From Arthrobacter sp. zg-Y919 (lineage in GTDB: Bacteria > Actinomycetota > Actinomycetes > Actinomycetales > Micrococcaceae): a DNA stretch of 64,000 bases. Both the position numbers and the translations under genes were made by a program. The notes beneath the pieces were generated by a model. That model worked only from the letters and a program-made list of their open reading frames with translations. It searched no databases and was not told where the DNA came from. Of the stretch, positions 50,188 to 57,977 are shown one piece after another; positions within the stretch are counted from its first letter, which is position 1, and the number at the start of each line of letters is the position of its first letter. The DNA lies in assembly GCF_030142045.1 (NCBI RefSeq), contig NZ_CP126242.1, positions 372,001-436,000 of the forward strand. Reading direction: 5' to 3'.

Positions 50188-51515
50188 CTGCTACCACCTG
50201 GCGCCCCCGCCCGGCCCGCTTCGCCGCTGCCCTGCGGTCCGCTGCCCCGCAGCGGATCGGACGGGTGTCCTCCGTCCTGGGCCTGAGTATTGAAATCGCC
50301 GGGCTGGACTGCGGCGTGGGCGACCTGGTCTCCATTGGCCACCCCGGAGCGGAGGTGGACGCCGAAGTAGTGGCTGCCACCCGTGAAGGAATCCGCTGCA
50401 TGCCCTTCGGCCGTCTTGCCGGACTGACCGCCGGAACACCGGCACGCTCCAAGGGCACACCTCTGCTGGTTCCCACCGGCACCGGACTGTTTGGCCGGGT
50501 GCTGGACGGCCTGGGCAGGCCCATCGACGGCAAGGGACCGCTGCAGGTCGAAGCCTTCGTCCCGCTGGACCATGAAACCCCCTCCGCCATGCTGCGCACC
50601 CGGATCGACACCCCTCTGCAGCTCGGCGTCCGCGCACTGGACACCCTCACTACCGTGGGACGCGGCCAGCGCATGGGCCTGTTCGCCGGCTCCGGCGTCG
50701 GTAAATCGTCGCTGCTCTCGATGATTGCGCGCGGTACGGATGCGGAAGTATCAGTCATCGCCCTGGTGGGGGAGCGCGGCCGTGAAGTCCGCGAGTTCCT
50801 CGAAGACGATCTGGGGGCCGAAGGCCTCGCCCGGTCCATCGTGGTCGTCTCGACGTCGGACGAACCGGCCCTGATGCGCCTGCGTGCCGCGTTTGTGGCC
50901 ACCCGCATTGCCGAGTCCTTCCGGGACCGCGGCGCCGACGTCATGCTGATGATGGATTCCCTGACCCGTGTGGCCATGGCCCAGCGGGAAATCGGGTTGT
51001 CCGTGGGCGAACCGCCCGCCACCCGCGGCTACCCGCCCTCCACCTTCTCCCTGCTTGCCCAGTTGCTGGAGCGCGCGGGCACCGGAGAACGCGGATCCGT
51101 CACCGGCATGTACACCGTGCTGGTGGACGGCGACGACCACAATGAACCCATTGCCGACAGCGCCCGGTCCATCCTCGACGGGCACGTGGTCCTGGACCGC
51201 AAGCTGGCCGTGTCCGGCCATTTCCCGTCGATTGACGCCCTGGCCTCCATCTCCCGGGTGGCTTCCCGGGTGAACCCGCGCGAACGCAGCGACGCCGCTT
51301 CGACCCTGCGCCGGGTGATGGCCGCCCGCCGCGCTGCCCAGGACCTGCTCGACGTCGGGGCCTACCAGCGCGGCTCCAATCCACTCGTGGATGCGGCCGT
51401 AGACAACCAGGACGCCATAAACGCCTTCCTGCAGCAGCGCATGGATGAACAAACCCCGGCGGAGACCGCCTGGGCGCAGCTGCAGACCCTGACCCGGATG
51501 CTGGGGGTGTCGTGA
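50184..51515 (+). CDS. fliI: flagellar export ATPase FliI
   Basis: 443 residues. Walker A GSGVGKSSL near residue 170, Walker B VMLMMDSLTRVAMAQREIGL, and the family signature GEPPATRGYPPSTFSLLAQL identify the type III export ATPase, related to the F1 beta subunit. It unfolds or energises export of rod, hook and filament subunits with FliH and FliJ. ATGA overlap with fliH; its stop overlaps the fliJ start. Confidence 0.96.
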   Translation: MTATTWRPRPARFAAALRSAAPQRIGRVSSVLGLSIEIAGLDCGVGDLVSIGHPGAEVDAEVVAATREGIRCMPFGRLAGLTAGTPARSKGTPLLVPTGTGLFGRVLDGLGRPIDGKGPLQVEAFVPLDHETPSAMLRTRIDTPLQLGVRALDTLTTVGRGQRMGLFAGSGVGKSSLLSMIARGTDAEVSVIALVGERGREVREFLEDDLGAEGLARSIVVVSTSDEPALMRLRAAFVATRIAESFRDRGADVMLMMDSLTRVAMAQREIGLSVGEPPATRGYPPSTFSLLAQLLERAGTGERGSVTGMYTVLVDGDDHNEPIADSARSILDGHVVLDRKLAVSGHFPSIDALASISRVASRVNPRERSDAASTLRRVMAARRAAQDLLDVGAYQRGSNPLVDAAVDNQDAINAFLQQRMDEQTPAETAWAQLQTLTRMLGVS

Positions 51516-51946
51516 TGTCCCGTACTTTCCCCCTCGCGGGGCTGCTCCGCCTGCGCCAGCTGCAGCAGGACCGGGCCGCCGGTGAACTCGCGGCAGCCAA
51601 TGTCCGCATGCGTGAAACGCGTGAGGCCCGCGCCGAGGCTTACAACACCCTTGAAACTTCCCTTAGTGAGGCGGTTGATGTGTCGACCATGAATGCGATC
51701 GCCGCCGCCCGCTCGTCTTCGCGCAGCATGCTCGCGGACCTGGCCGCACTGGGAACCCGGCACGCAGCGGAAGTGGAAGCGGCCCGCGCTGAATTCTCCT
51801 CCGCCCGGGCCCGTTCGGTGGGCCTGGAAAAGCTTGAAGGCAAGTTCGCTGAGGCTGAAGCCGCCGAGGACCTGCGCACCGAACAAACCATCCTGGATGA
51901 ACTCGCCGGCACCGCCTGGCACCGCCGGCAGAAGGAAGCCAACTAA
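51515..51946 (+). CDS. fliJ: flagellar protein FliJ
   Basis: 143 residues, an extended coiled coil (LAGLLRLRQLQQDRAAGELA, then Ala/Glu/Arg-rich helices). Length, composition and position after fliI fit FliJ, the stalk that activates FliI and FlhA. ATG 51515 overlaps the fliI stop as TGATG; GTG 51512 is an equal alternative. The stop shares one base with the next start. Confidence 0.85.
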   Translation: MSRTFPLAGLLRLRQLQQDRAAGELAAANVRMRETREARAEAYNTLETSLSEAVDVSTMNAIAAARSSSRSMLADLAALGTRHAAEVEAARAEFSSARARSVGLEKLEGKFAEAEAAEDLRTEQTILDELAGTAWHRRQKEAN

Positions 51947-52599
51947 TGAGCATGACGGACGCCCTTGGGCGGATCGACGAAATCCGGAGCACGCTGAGCC
52001 AGCTCTCCGGCGCCACGGCCGCGAACGCGGCCGCGGCTACCTCCACTTCTTCAGTGACCGGCTCCGACGCGGAATTCGCCTCCACCCTCTCCGCGCTGAC
52101 TTCAGCGGCATCCGGGGGCACCGGCGGAGCTGCCGACGGCAAGGTACTCGACGCCGTCCAGAAGTACCTGGGCCTGCCCTACGTCTGGGGCGGCAACGAC
52201 CCGGCGAAGGGCCTGGACTGTTCTTCATTTGTGCAGAACGTCTACAAGGACCTGGGCTATACCCTGCCGAGGGTCACCTGGGACCAGATGAACTCCGGCA
52301 CCGAGGTTGCTTCGCTGGCCCAGGCGCAGGCGGGCGACCTGCTGTTCAGCCACGACGGCGGACACGTCGCCATCTACCTGGGCAACGGAAAGGCAGTGGA
52401 TGCTCCGCAGCCGGGCCAGACCATTGCTATCCGCGATGCGTGGGAAACGGACGCGAACCTGACCACTATCCGGCGCATCCTGCCCACCGAAACCGCAGGA
52501 ACCACCGGAACCGGCGGTGCTGCAGGCACCGCAGGCCTCTCCGACCTGGTGGCTTCCGCCCGCGCCGCACAGGCGGCAATGATGGGATCGGCAGCATGA
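51946..52599 (+). CDS. NlpC/P60 family peptidase in the flagellar operon
   Basis: 217 residues. N-terminal 65 residues are Ser/Ala-rich and helical, without a Sec signal. The C40 peptidase domain spans about 66-165: LDCSSFVQ with C92, GGHVAIYLG with H140, and D152 where family members carry the third polar residue. A Gly/Thr linker and short helix end the protein. It should cleave peptidoglycan cross-links so the rod can pass the wall, the role of the FlgJ muramidase elsewhere. Lack of a signal suggests flagellar export, which is inference. Confidence 0.88.
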   Translation: MSMTDALGRIDEIRSTLSQLSGATAANAAAATSTSSVTGSDAEFASTLSALTSAASGGTGGAADGKVLDAVQKYLGLPYVWGGNDPAKGLDCSSFVQNVYKDLGYTLPRVTWDQMNSGTEVASLAQAQAGDLLFSHDGGHVAIYLGNGKAVDAPQPGQTIAIRDAWETDANLTTIRRILPTETAGTTGTGGAAGTAGLSDLVASARAAQAAMMGSAA

Positions 52600-54122
52600 G
52601 CGTCCCCACTGGAATGCCGCGTCCGGCCGCCCCCGCTGCTGCCCCGCGGACCGCTTCCACCACCGCCGACGCCGGGTTCGGCGCGGCCCGGTTCGGGTCC
52701 TCACTCGAGGACGCCTTGGCCGCTTCGACCCCGAACGCCGGGATGGGTACTGCCGAAAAGGAATCCGCCACCCCTGGTGCTTCTCCGGAACGTACTTCGG
52801 TTTCACCCACCTCACCGGCGCCATCCCTGGCCGCAGTTTTCGCGGGTCTTGCCGGTCTTGCCCTGCCTGCTGCCGGTACGCCGGCACCACCCGCCGGCGG
52901 GGTATCCGCGGACGAGGCCGCTCCGGAGGCACTCCCGCAGGAGACCGCTCCCGCCGTGGCATTCTCCGCCGGGTCCGGCTCTTTGGACGAAGCCGGCTTG
53001 GCACCGGAAACTGCCGCCGTCACTACAGGCCCCGCATCTCCGGCTTCCGCTTTCATGAGTGCCGGTTCGCCGGCAGCCATGGCAGCCGCGGCCGGCGGAG
53101 CCAATGTTCTTACCGCCTCGACCAGTGCCACCGCTGCGGTGCTCCCGGCAATGCCCGCGGCAGCACCGGCTTCCACCGGGCCCGTCTCTGTTTCGCCCGC
53201 AGCAACCGGAACTGTTCCGGCAGCGGCCGGCCTGGCCCGGCCCGCCGCGGCGCCCGGACCGGCCCGCCAGGCATCGGCGGCACCGGAGACCGGACGGACC
53301 GGAAACGGCCTGCCCACTGCCGTCCTGCCCGGCGCTGCTCCGGCCATCCCCGCCGGAACCGCACTTCCCTCGGCCGGCGCGGTTTCCGGCGGCGCAGCCA
53401 GCACCCCGGCTCACCCCGGCACCGGCACCGGTACGCCGGCCACTGCCGGGGCTTTCGCTGAGGCTTTTGCCGCGGCAGCTCCAGCCTCCGCGGCCACGGA
53501 CACCGCTTCTCCCCCCGTCCCTGCGGCCACCATCCCTGCGGCTACCGCAGCGGCCGGCGTGGCCGGAACCCTCGCCGCTGCGGGCGAAGCCCCCGCAATG
53601 GTGCCGAACGTTGGTGCGGTTTCGCAGTCCACCATCGTGTCCAGCCCGGCGGCTGTGTCCGCGGCTGCCACTCCGGCACCCACCCCCACCCCGCTGCTGT
53701 CCCAGGTGTCCCAGCCGCTCTTCAGCCTCGCGGCGGCTCCTCAGGGGGAGCACACGATGACGCTGAGCATCACCCCGGACAACCTCGGACCGGTCACCGT
53801 CCGTGCCCATGTGGGCGCCGACGGTGTGCGGATTGAGCTTTTCGCTCCCTCCGACGCCGGCCGGGAGGCGCTGCGCACCCTGCTGACGGACCTTCGCCGC
53901 GATCTGGCCGGTTCCGGGATGAACGCGAACCTCTCACTGTCGTCACAGGATGCGCCCGGACAGGGCGCTGACCGCGGTGATGGTGACGGCCCTGCCGACC
54001 CGGGTGCTGCGGCTGAGGCAGGACAGCCTGCCTCGCGTGCCCTGCGCCCGGAGGACAACACACCCAAGACTTACCGCCCCGGATCCCCGGACGCGGCACT
54101 GACCATCGATTTCCTGGCCTAG
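52596..54122 (+). CDS. fliK: flagellar hook-length control protein FliK
   Basis: 508 residues. The first 360 or so are an Ala/Pro/Thr/Gly-rich disordered ruler; the C-terminal Flg_hook domain (about 370-455) contains LSITPDNLGPVTVRAHVGAD with VRIELFAPSDAGREALRTLL and LRRDLAGSGMNANLSLSS. FliK measures hook length and switches export specificity by acting on FlhB. I start at ATG 52596, overlapping the peptidase stop (ATGA); a longer reading upstream is an alternate frame of fliJ and the peptidase. Confidence 0.9.
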   Translation: MSVPTGMPRPAAPAAAPRTASTTADAGFGAARFGSSLEDALAASTPNAGMGTAEKESATPGASPERTSVSPTSPAPSLAAVFAGLAGLALPAAGTPAPPAGGVSADEAAPEALPQETAPAVAFSAGSGSLDEAGLAPETAAVTTGPASPASAFMSAGSPAAMAAAAGGANVLTASTSATAAVLPAMPAAAPASTGPVSVSPAATGTVPAAAGLARPAAAPGPARQASAAPETGRTGNGLPTAVLPGAAPAIPAGTALPSAGAVSGGAASTPAHPGTGTGTPATAGAFAEAFAAAAPASAATDTASPPVPAATIPAATAAAGVAGTLAAAGEAPAMVPNVGAVSQSTIVSSPAAVSAAATPAPTPTPLLSQVSQPLFSLAAAPQGEHTMTLSITPDNLGPVTVRAHVGADGVRIELFAPSDAGREALRTLLTDLRRDLAGSGMNANLSLSSQDAPGQGADRGDGDGPADPGAAAEAGQPASRALRPEDNTPKTYRPGSPDAALTIDFLA

Positions 54123-54136
54123 AAAAGGAGACCACT

Positions 54137-54583
54137 GTGCCTATCGAAGCAGTTGTGGCAACCCCCGGCAGCAGTATCGCTGCCGAGCCCACCCGCACAC
54201 CTAAGCAGAGCATGGACAGCGAGGTCTTTATGCACCTGCTGGTCACCCAGCTGCGCAACCAGGACCCAAGCTCGCCCATGGACACCAACGACATGATCGC
54301 CCAGACCACCCAGCTGGCATCCATGGAACAGCTCACAGCCATGGCCAAGATGGATGAGGAGAACTTCTCCCTGCAGATGCGCATCGCCGCCGCTGCGCTC
54401 ATCGGCCAGAACGTCACCTACACCAACGACGAAGGCGTGGCCGTGACCGGAACCGCCAAGTCGGTGTCCTACGCCGCCGGCGTCCCCACCGTCAACATCG
54501 AGGGTGAAGACGTCCTCCTGGACCGGATCTCCGGAGTTGTATCCGCCGAGTCCACACCTAAAGCTCCCGCAGTAACCGCATAA
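54137..54583 (+). CDS. flgD: flagellar hook assembly scaffold FlgD
   Basis: 148 residues, short for the family because only the N-terminal scaffold part and a small beta domain are present. QSMDSEVFMHLLVTQLRNQD, PSSPMDTNDMIAQTTQLASM and MEQL are the FlgD signature. FlgD caps the growing hook and is discarded. GTG start at 54137 with AAAAGGAG upstream, 14 bp after fliK. Confidence 0.92.
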   Translation: MPIEAVVATPGSSIAAEPTRTPKQSMDSEVFMHLLVTQLRNQDPSSPMDTNDMIAQTTQLASMEQLTAMAKMDEENFSLQMRIAAAALIGQNVTYTNDEGVAVTGTAKSVSYAAGVPTVNIEGEDVLLDRISGVVSAESTPKAPAVTA

Positions 54584-54623
54584 CCTCCTTCCCAGGCACC
54601 ACCCAAGCTGAAAGGCGCCACCC

Positions 54624-55820
54624 ATGCTTCGCTCCCTTTACTCCGGCATCTCCGGACTCCGCTCACACCAGACAATGCTTGACGTCACCGGCAACAACAT
54701 TGCCAACGTCAACACCTCCGGCTACAAGGCCACGGCCGTCCAGTTCCAGGACACCCTGTCCCAGCTGACCCAGGGCGCCACGGCCCCCGGCGCCAACAAC
54801 GGCGGCTCGAACCCCGCCCAGGTGGGCCTCGGCGTGCTCGTCTCGGGCATCACCACCAACTTCACCCAGGGTTCGGCGCAGTCCACCGGCCGCGCCACGG
54901 ACCTGATGATTTCCGGTGACGGCTACTTCGTCACCAAACAGGGCACCCAGACCACCTACACCCGTGCCGGTGCCTTCGACATGGACGCCTCCGGACGCCT
55001 GGTCACCACGGACGGCAAAATCGTCCAGGGCTGGACCGGCGTCGACGGAGTCATCAACACCGGTGGTGCGGTCGGCGACGTCACCCTGCCCGACGGCGCG
55101 GTTTCCCCCGCCAAGGCGACGGCGAACGTCACCATGGGTGGAAACCTGCCCTCCGAGACCCTGCCTGCGGATCCGGCAGCTGTTCCTCCGCGGGCTGCCG
55201 GCACGATCGTGCGTGATATGACCGTCTACAACAACAACGGCGTCGCCAGCGTTATCCCGCTGACTTTCACCCGTACCGGCACCGGCTGGGACGTTTCCGC
55301 ACCGGGAGCTACCACTGTTCCGCTGACCTTCACCGACGGCAAGCAGGCAGCCGGGAACGCCGCCTCCATCACGGTTGGGGGTGCTGCGGTGGACCTCACC
55401 GCCCTGTCCAGCTACGCCGGCGTGAGCACGGCGTCAGTGACCGGCCAGGACGGCCGCGCCGCGGGCACCCTGGAGTCCTTCTCCATTGCCAAGGACGGCA
55501 CCTTGATCGGTTCCTTCACCAACGGCGCCAAGCAGTCCCTGGCACGCATCGCCGTAGCCACCTTCACCAACCCGGCCGGTCTGGAGAAGGCCGGCAACTC
55601 CGGCTACACCGCCACCGTCAACTCCGGCAATCCGGTACTCGGCGGCCCCGGCGATCCCGGCATGGGCAACGCCGTTGCGGGTTCCCTGGAAATGTCCAAC
55701 GTGGACCTGTCCCAGGAATTCACCAACCTGATCGTGGCCCAGCGCGGCTTCCAGGCCAATGCCCGAATCATCACCACCTCGGATGAAGTGCTGCAGGAAC
55801 TGACCAACCTGAAGCGCTAA
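54624..55820 (+). CDS. flgE: flagellar hook protein FlgE
   Basis: 398 residues. N-terminal MLRSLYSGISGLRSHQTMLD with VTGNNIANVNTSGYKATAVQ, and C-terminal AVAGSLEMSNVDLSQEFTNL with IVAQRGFQANARIITTSDEV, are the hook protein axial motifs. The 200-residue middle forms the hook surface domains. No flgF or flgG gene is present in the window, so this is the only distal axial protein seen. A 20-bp-stem terminator follows 8 bp later. Confidence 0.93.
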   Translation: MLRSLYSGISGLRSHQTMLDVTGNNIANVNTSGYKATAVQFQDTLSQLTQGATAPGANNGGSNPAQVGLGVLVSGITTNFTQGSAQSTGRATDLMISGDGYFVTKQGTQTTYTRAGAFDMDASGRLVTTDGKIVQGWTGVDGVINTGGAVGDVTLPDGAVSPAKATANVTMGGNLPSETLPADPAAVPPRAAGTIVRDMTVYNNNGVASVIPLTFTRTGTGWDVSAPGATTVPLTFTDGKQAAGNAASITVGGAAVDLTALSSYAGVSTASVTGQDGRAAGTLESFSIAKDGTLIGSFTNGAKQSLARIAVATFTNPAGLEKAGNSGYTATVNSGNPVLGGPGDPGMGNAVAGSLEMSNVDLSQEFTNLIVAQRGFQANARIITTSDEVLQELTNLKR

Positions 55821-55828
55821 TCCGTTCC

Positions 55829-55870
55829 GCACCGGACGGCCCCGCCTGCACAGGCGGGGCCGTCCGGTGC
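55829..55870 (+). terminator. strong hairpin terminator after flgE
   Basis: A 20-bp perfect GC-rich stem (55829-55848 with 55851-55870) with a minimal loop. It separates the flgB-flgE operon from the flbD promoter. No T tract. Confidence 0.75.
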
Positions 55871-55912
55871 GTTAAAGGCCCCGCCGGACAGGGTGCCCGT
55901 GGGCGGCGTTCC

Positions 55913-55939
55913 TAACGACGGCGGCGCAACGGCCGAAAG
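55913..55939 (+). promoter_or_regulatory. sigma-28-type promoter of flbD-motA-motB
   Basis: TAAC (55913-55916), 15-bp spacer, GCCGAAAG (55932-55939), one base off the -10 of the other sites. The spacer resembles that of the fliM promoter (GGCGCAAC before the -10). Confidence 0.75.
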
Positions 55940-55947
55940 TAGGGGTG

Positions 55948-55965
55948 AGGACCTATCGGAGTCCT
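55948..55965 (+). promoter_or_regulatory. leader hairpin of flbD-motAB mRNA
   Basis: AGGAC-CTATCGGA-GTCCT, a 5-bp stem with GGA in the loop, beginning at about +2 of the expected transcript. Confidence 0.45.
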
Positions 55966-55988
55966 GTGGAACTAGCCAGGACGGGGCA

Positions 55989-56294
55989 ATGATTGTTCTT
56001 ACGCGTCTCAATGATGCTCAGTTCGCGATCAACCCTGACCTGATCGAGCGGATCCACGCCAATCCGGACACCACCCTGGTCATGGTTGACGGAGCAAAAT
56101 ACATCGTGACCGAGAGCCTGCCGGAGGTCATCGACAGGATTGCCGCCTACCGGGCGCAGGTCATCTCCATGGCCCGGGATATCCCTCCGCGGGTTCCGGG
56201 CCGCAGCCTGGGGCTCGTACCCGACACTTTTTCCGCAGACCCGGATAAGCCATCCGCCGTCAACACTGTGCCCCTTCGCCCTAGGAACGACTAA
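55989..56294 (+). CDS. flbD: flagellar FlbD family protein
   Basis: 101 residues. MIVLTRLNDAQFAINPDLIE, then IHANPDTTLVMVDGAKYIVT and SLPEVIDRIAAYRAQVI, match the short FlbD/SwrD family found before motAB; SwrD in Bacillus raises motor power. The C-terminal 40 residues are a disordered extension. The N-terminus superficially resembles CsrA but the rest does not. ATG 55989 follows GGGG; stop overlaps motA by one base. Confidence 0.88.
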   Translation: MIVLTRLNDAQFAINPDLIERIHANPDTTLVMVDGAKYIVTESLPEVIDRIAAYRAQVISMARDIPPRVPGRSLGLVPDTFSADPDKPSAVNTVPLRPRND

Positions 56295-57115
56295 TGGATC
56301 CAGCAACAATTATCGGCTTAGTCCTCGCCTTCGGGTCGCTTTACGCCATGATCACCCTCGAAGGTGCCCATGTGTCCGCGCTCCTGCTGCCCGCGCCGAT
56401 GATCCTCGTGTTCGGAGCCACCATAGCCGTGGGCCTGGGCGGCAGCACCCTCAAGGACTTCCTCCTGTCCTTCAAATCCCTGCCGCGGGCCTTCGTAGGC
56501 AAGACCCCCAAACCGCAGGAGACCATTGACCGGGTGGTCCTGCTGGCTGAAAAGGCCCGCAGCGAAGGCCTCCTCTCCCTCGAGCAGGATGCCGCTGAAG
56601 CCGAAGACCCCTTCCTGCGCACCGCCCTGCAGAACATCGCCGACGGTACCGACGGCGAGGAGCTGCGGATGCTGCTCGAGGATGAAATTGCCACCAAGTC
56701 GGCCACTGACAAGATTGCGGTGAAGTTCTTCAACGGACTCGGCGGCTACGCGCCGACCATCGGCATTATCGGTACGGTCGTTTCGCTGACCCACGTCCTG
56801 GAAAACCTCTCCACACCCGACCACCTGGGACCCATGATCGCCACGGCTTTCGTCGCGACCCTCTGGGGCCTGCTTTCGGCCAACTTCATCTGGCTGCCCA
56901 TCAGCACCCGGCTCAAGCGGCTGGCGGACCTCGAAGCCGAGGAAATGACGCTGGTCATGGAAGGCGTCCTGGCCCTGCAGGCCGGCAGCCAGCCCCGCCT
57001 GCTCGGGGAGCGGCTGCGCGCTATGGTCCCCGCCCACGCACTGGGCGGCAAAGCGGATAAGGCCGACAAGGCTGACAAGGCCGACGCCGCAGACAAGGTC
57101 CAGGACGCAGCGTGA
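56294..57115 (+). CDS. motA: flagellar motor stator protein MotA
   Basis: 273 residues with four membrane segments. The segment MDPATIIGLVLAFGSLYAMI starts the protein; EKARSEGLLSLEQDAAEAED lies in the cytoplasmic loop; PTIGIIGTVVSLTHVLENLS and MIATAFVATLWGLLSANFIW are the third and fourth helices. The charged cytoplasmic loop works on FliG. The C-terminus ends in a KADKADKADKADAADK repeat made of 9-base units. GTGA overlap with motB. Confidence 0.94.
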   Translation: MDPATIIGLVLAFGSLYAMITLEGAHVSALLLPAPMILVFGATIAVGLGGSTLKDFLLSFKSLPRAFVGKTPKPQETIDRVVLLAEKARSEGLLSLEQDAAEAEDPFLRTALQNIADGTDGEELRMLLEDEIATKSATDKIAVKFFNGLGGYAPTIGIIGTVVSLTHVLENLSTPDHLGPMIATAFVATLWGLLSANFIWLPISTRLKRLADLEAEEMTLVMEGVLALQAGSQPRLLGERLRAMVPAHALGGKADKADKADKADAADKVQDAA

Positions 57116-57930
57116 GCACCAAACGCCGGCGTCCCAAGGTAGAAGAGGAGGAGCATCCCGACGAACGCTGGATGGCCTCCTACATGGACATGGTCACCGT
57201 GCTGATGTGTATGTTCATTGTCCTGTTCGCCATGTCGACCGTGGATGCGAAGAAGTTCGAACAGCTCAAGGAATCCCTGGCCACCGGATTCGGCGCGGAG
57301 GAGAGCAACACGGTGGACACCGCCGTCGGCATCATTGTGCCGCCGGACCAGGTGGACAGCGAGGAAGTCGTCGAACCCGAGGCCTCCCTGGCCGCACAGG
57401 CAGCCAAGGAGGTGGACGACCTCACGGCGCTGCAGGACGCCATCTACGCCGGGCTGCAGGAAAAGGGCATGGAAGACGCCGTCCGCTTCGAAATGGATGA
57501 GCGCGGCCTGACCATCCGCCTGGTCAGCTCCGAAATGTTCTTCGCCCCTGACCTGGCGGACCTCACCGACCAGGCCGTCCAGGTCCTGGACACGGTGGGA
57601 CCCGCCCTGGCGCCCACTACCTACCAGGTCTCCATCGAGGGCCACACGGCCCAGGTCCGGCAATTCGCGGATAACGCCCTGGACTGGGAACTGTCCTCAT
57701 CCCGTTCCGTGAACGTGCTCCGCTACCTGGTATCCAGCGGCGGGGTCCTCCAGGACCACATCAAGGCGGTCGGCTACGGGGAATCCCGCCCGCTGACGCC
57801 CGGCAGGGATGCCGCGGAACTCGCACGGAACCGGCGCGTCGACATCGTCGTCCTGTCCGGTCAAAGCGAGGACGTCCGCTCGCTCATCCCCGGAATCGTC
57901 GCGGAGCGCCAAGCCACCGCGGGCACCTAG
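57112..57930 (+). CDS. motB: flagellar motor stator protein MotB
   Basis: 272 residues. D26 in ASYMDMVTVLMCMFIVLFAM is the proton-carrying Asp of the single membrane helix. The C-terminal OmpA-like peptidoglycan-binding domain holds VSIEGHTAQVRQFADNALDW, ELSSSRSVNVLRYLV and GYGESRPLTPGRDAAELARN with RRVDIVVL. It anchors the MotA4B2-type stator to the wall. GTG start overlaps motA by four bases. Confidence 0.95.
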   Translation: MSTKRRRPKVEEEEHPDERWMASYMDMVTVLMCMFIVLFAMSTVDAKKFEQLKESLATGFGAEESNTVDTAVGIIVPPDQVDSEEVVEPEASLAAQAAKEVDDLTALQDAIYAGLQEKGMEDAVRFEMDERGLTIRLVSSEMFFAPDLADLTDQAVQVLDTVGPALAPTTYQVSIEGHTAQVRQFADNALDWELSSSRSVNVLRYLVSSGGVLQDHIKAVGYGESRPLTPGRDAAELARNRRVDIVVLSGQSEDVRSLIPGIVAERQATAGT

Positions 57931-57939
57931 CAGCCCTTC

Positions 57940-57966
57940 TTACGCGGACGGCGCAACTGCCGATAG
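57940..57966 (+). promoter_or_regulatory. sigma-28-type promoter of fliM-flhA operon
   Basis: TTAC (57940-57943), 15-bp spacer, GCCGATAG (57959-57966). The predicted start near 57973 leaves only about five bases before ATG 57978. Confidence 0.8.
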
Positions 57967-57977
57967 TGCGGTATGTG

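Noticed and set aside
51693..52595. 300-codon upstream extension of the fliK frame
   Set aside because: It is an alternate frame of fliJ and the NlpC/P60 gene, and the ATGA overlap at 52596 is the normal junction.
55989..56294. Possible CsrA because the protein starts MIVLTR
   Set aside because: The remainder matches FlbD and lacks the CsrA core; position before motA also fits FlbD.
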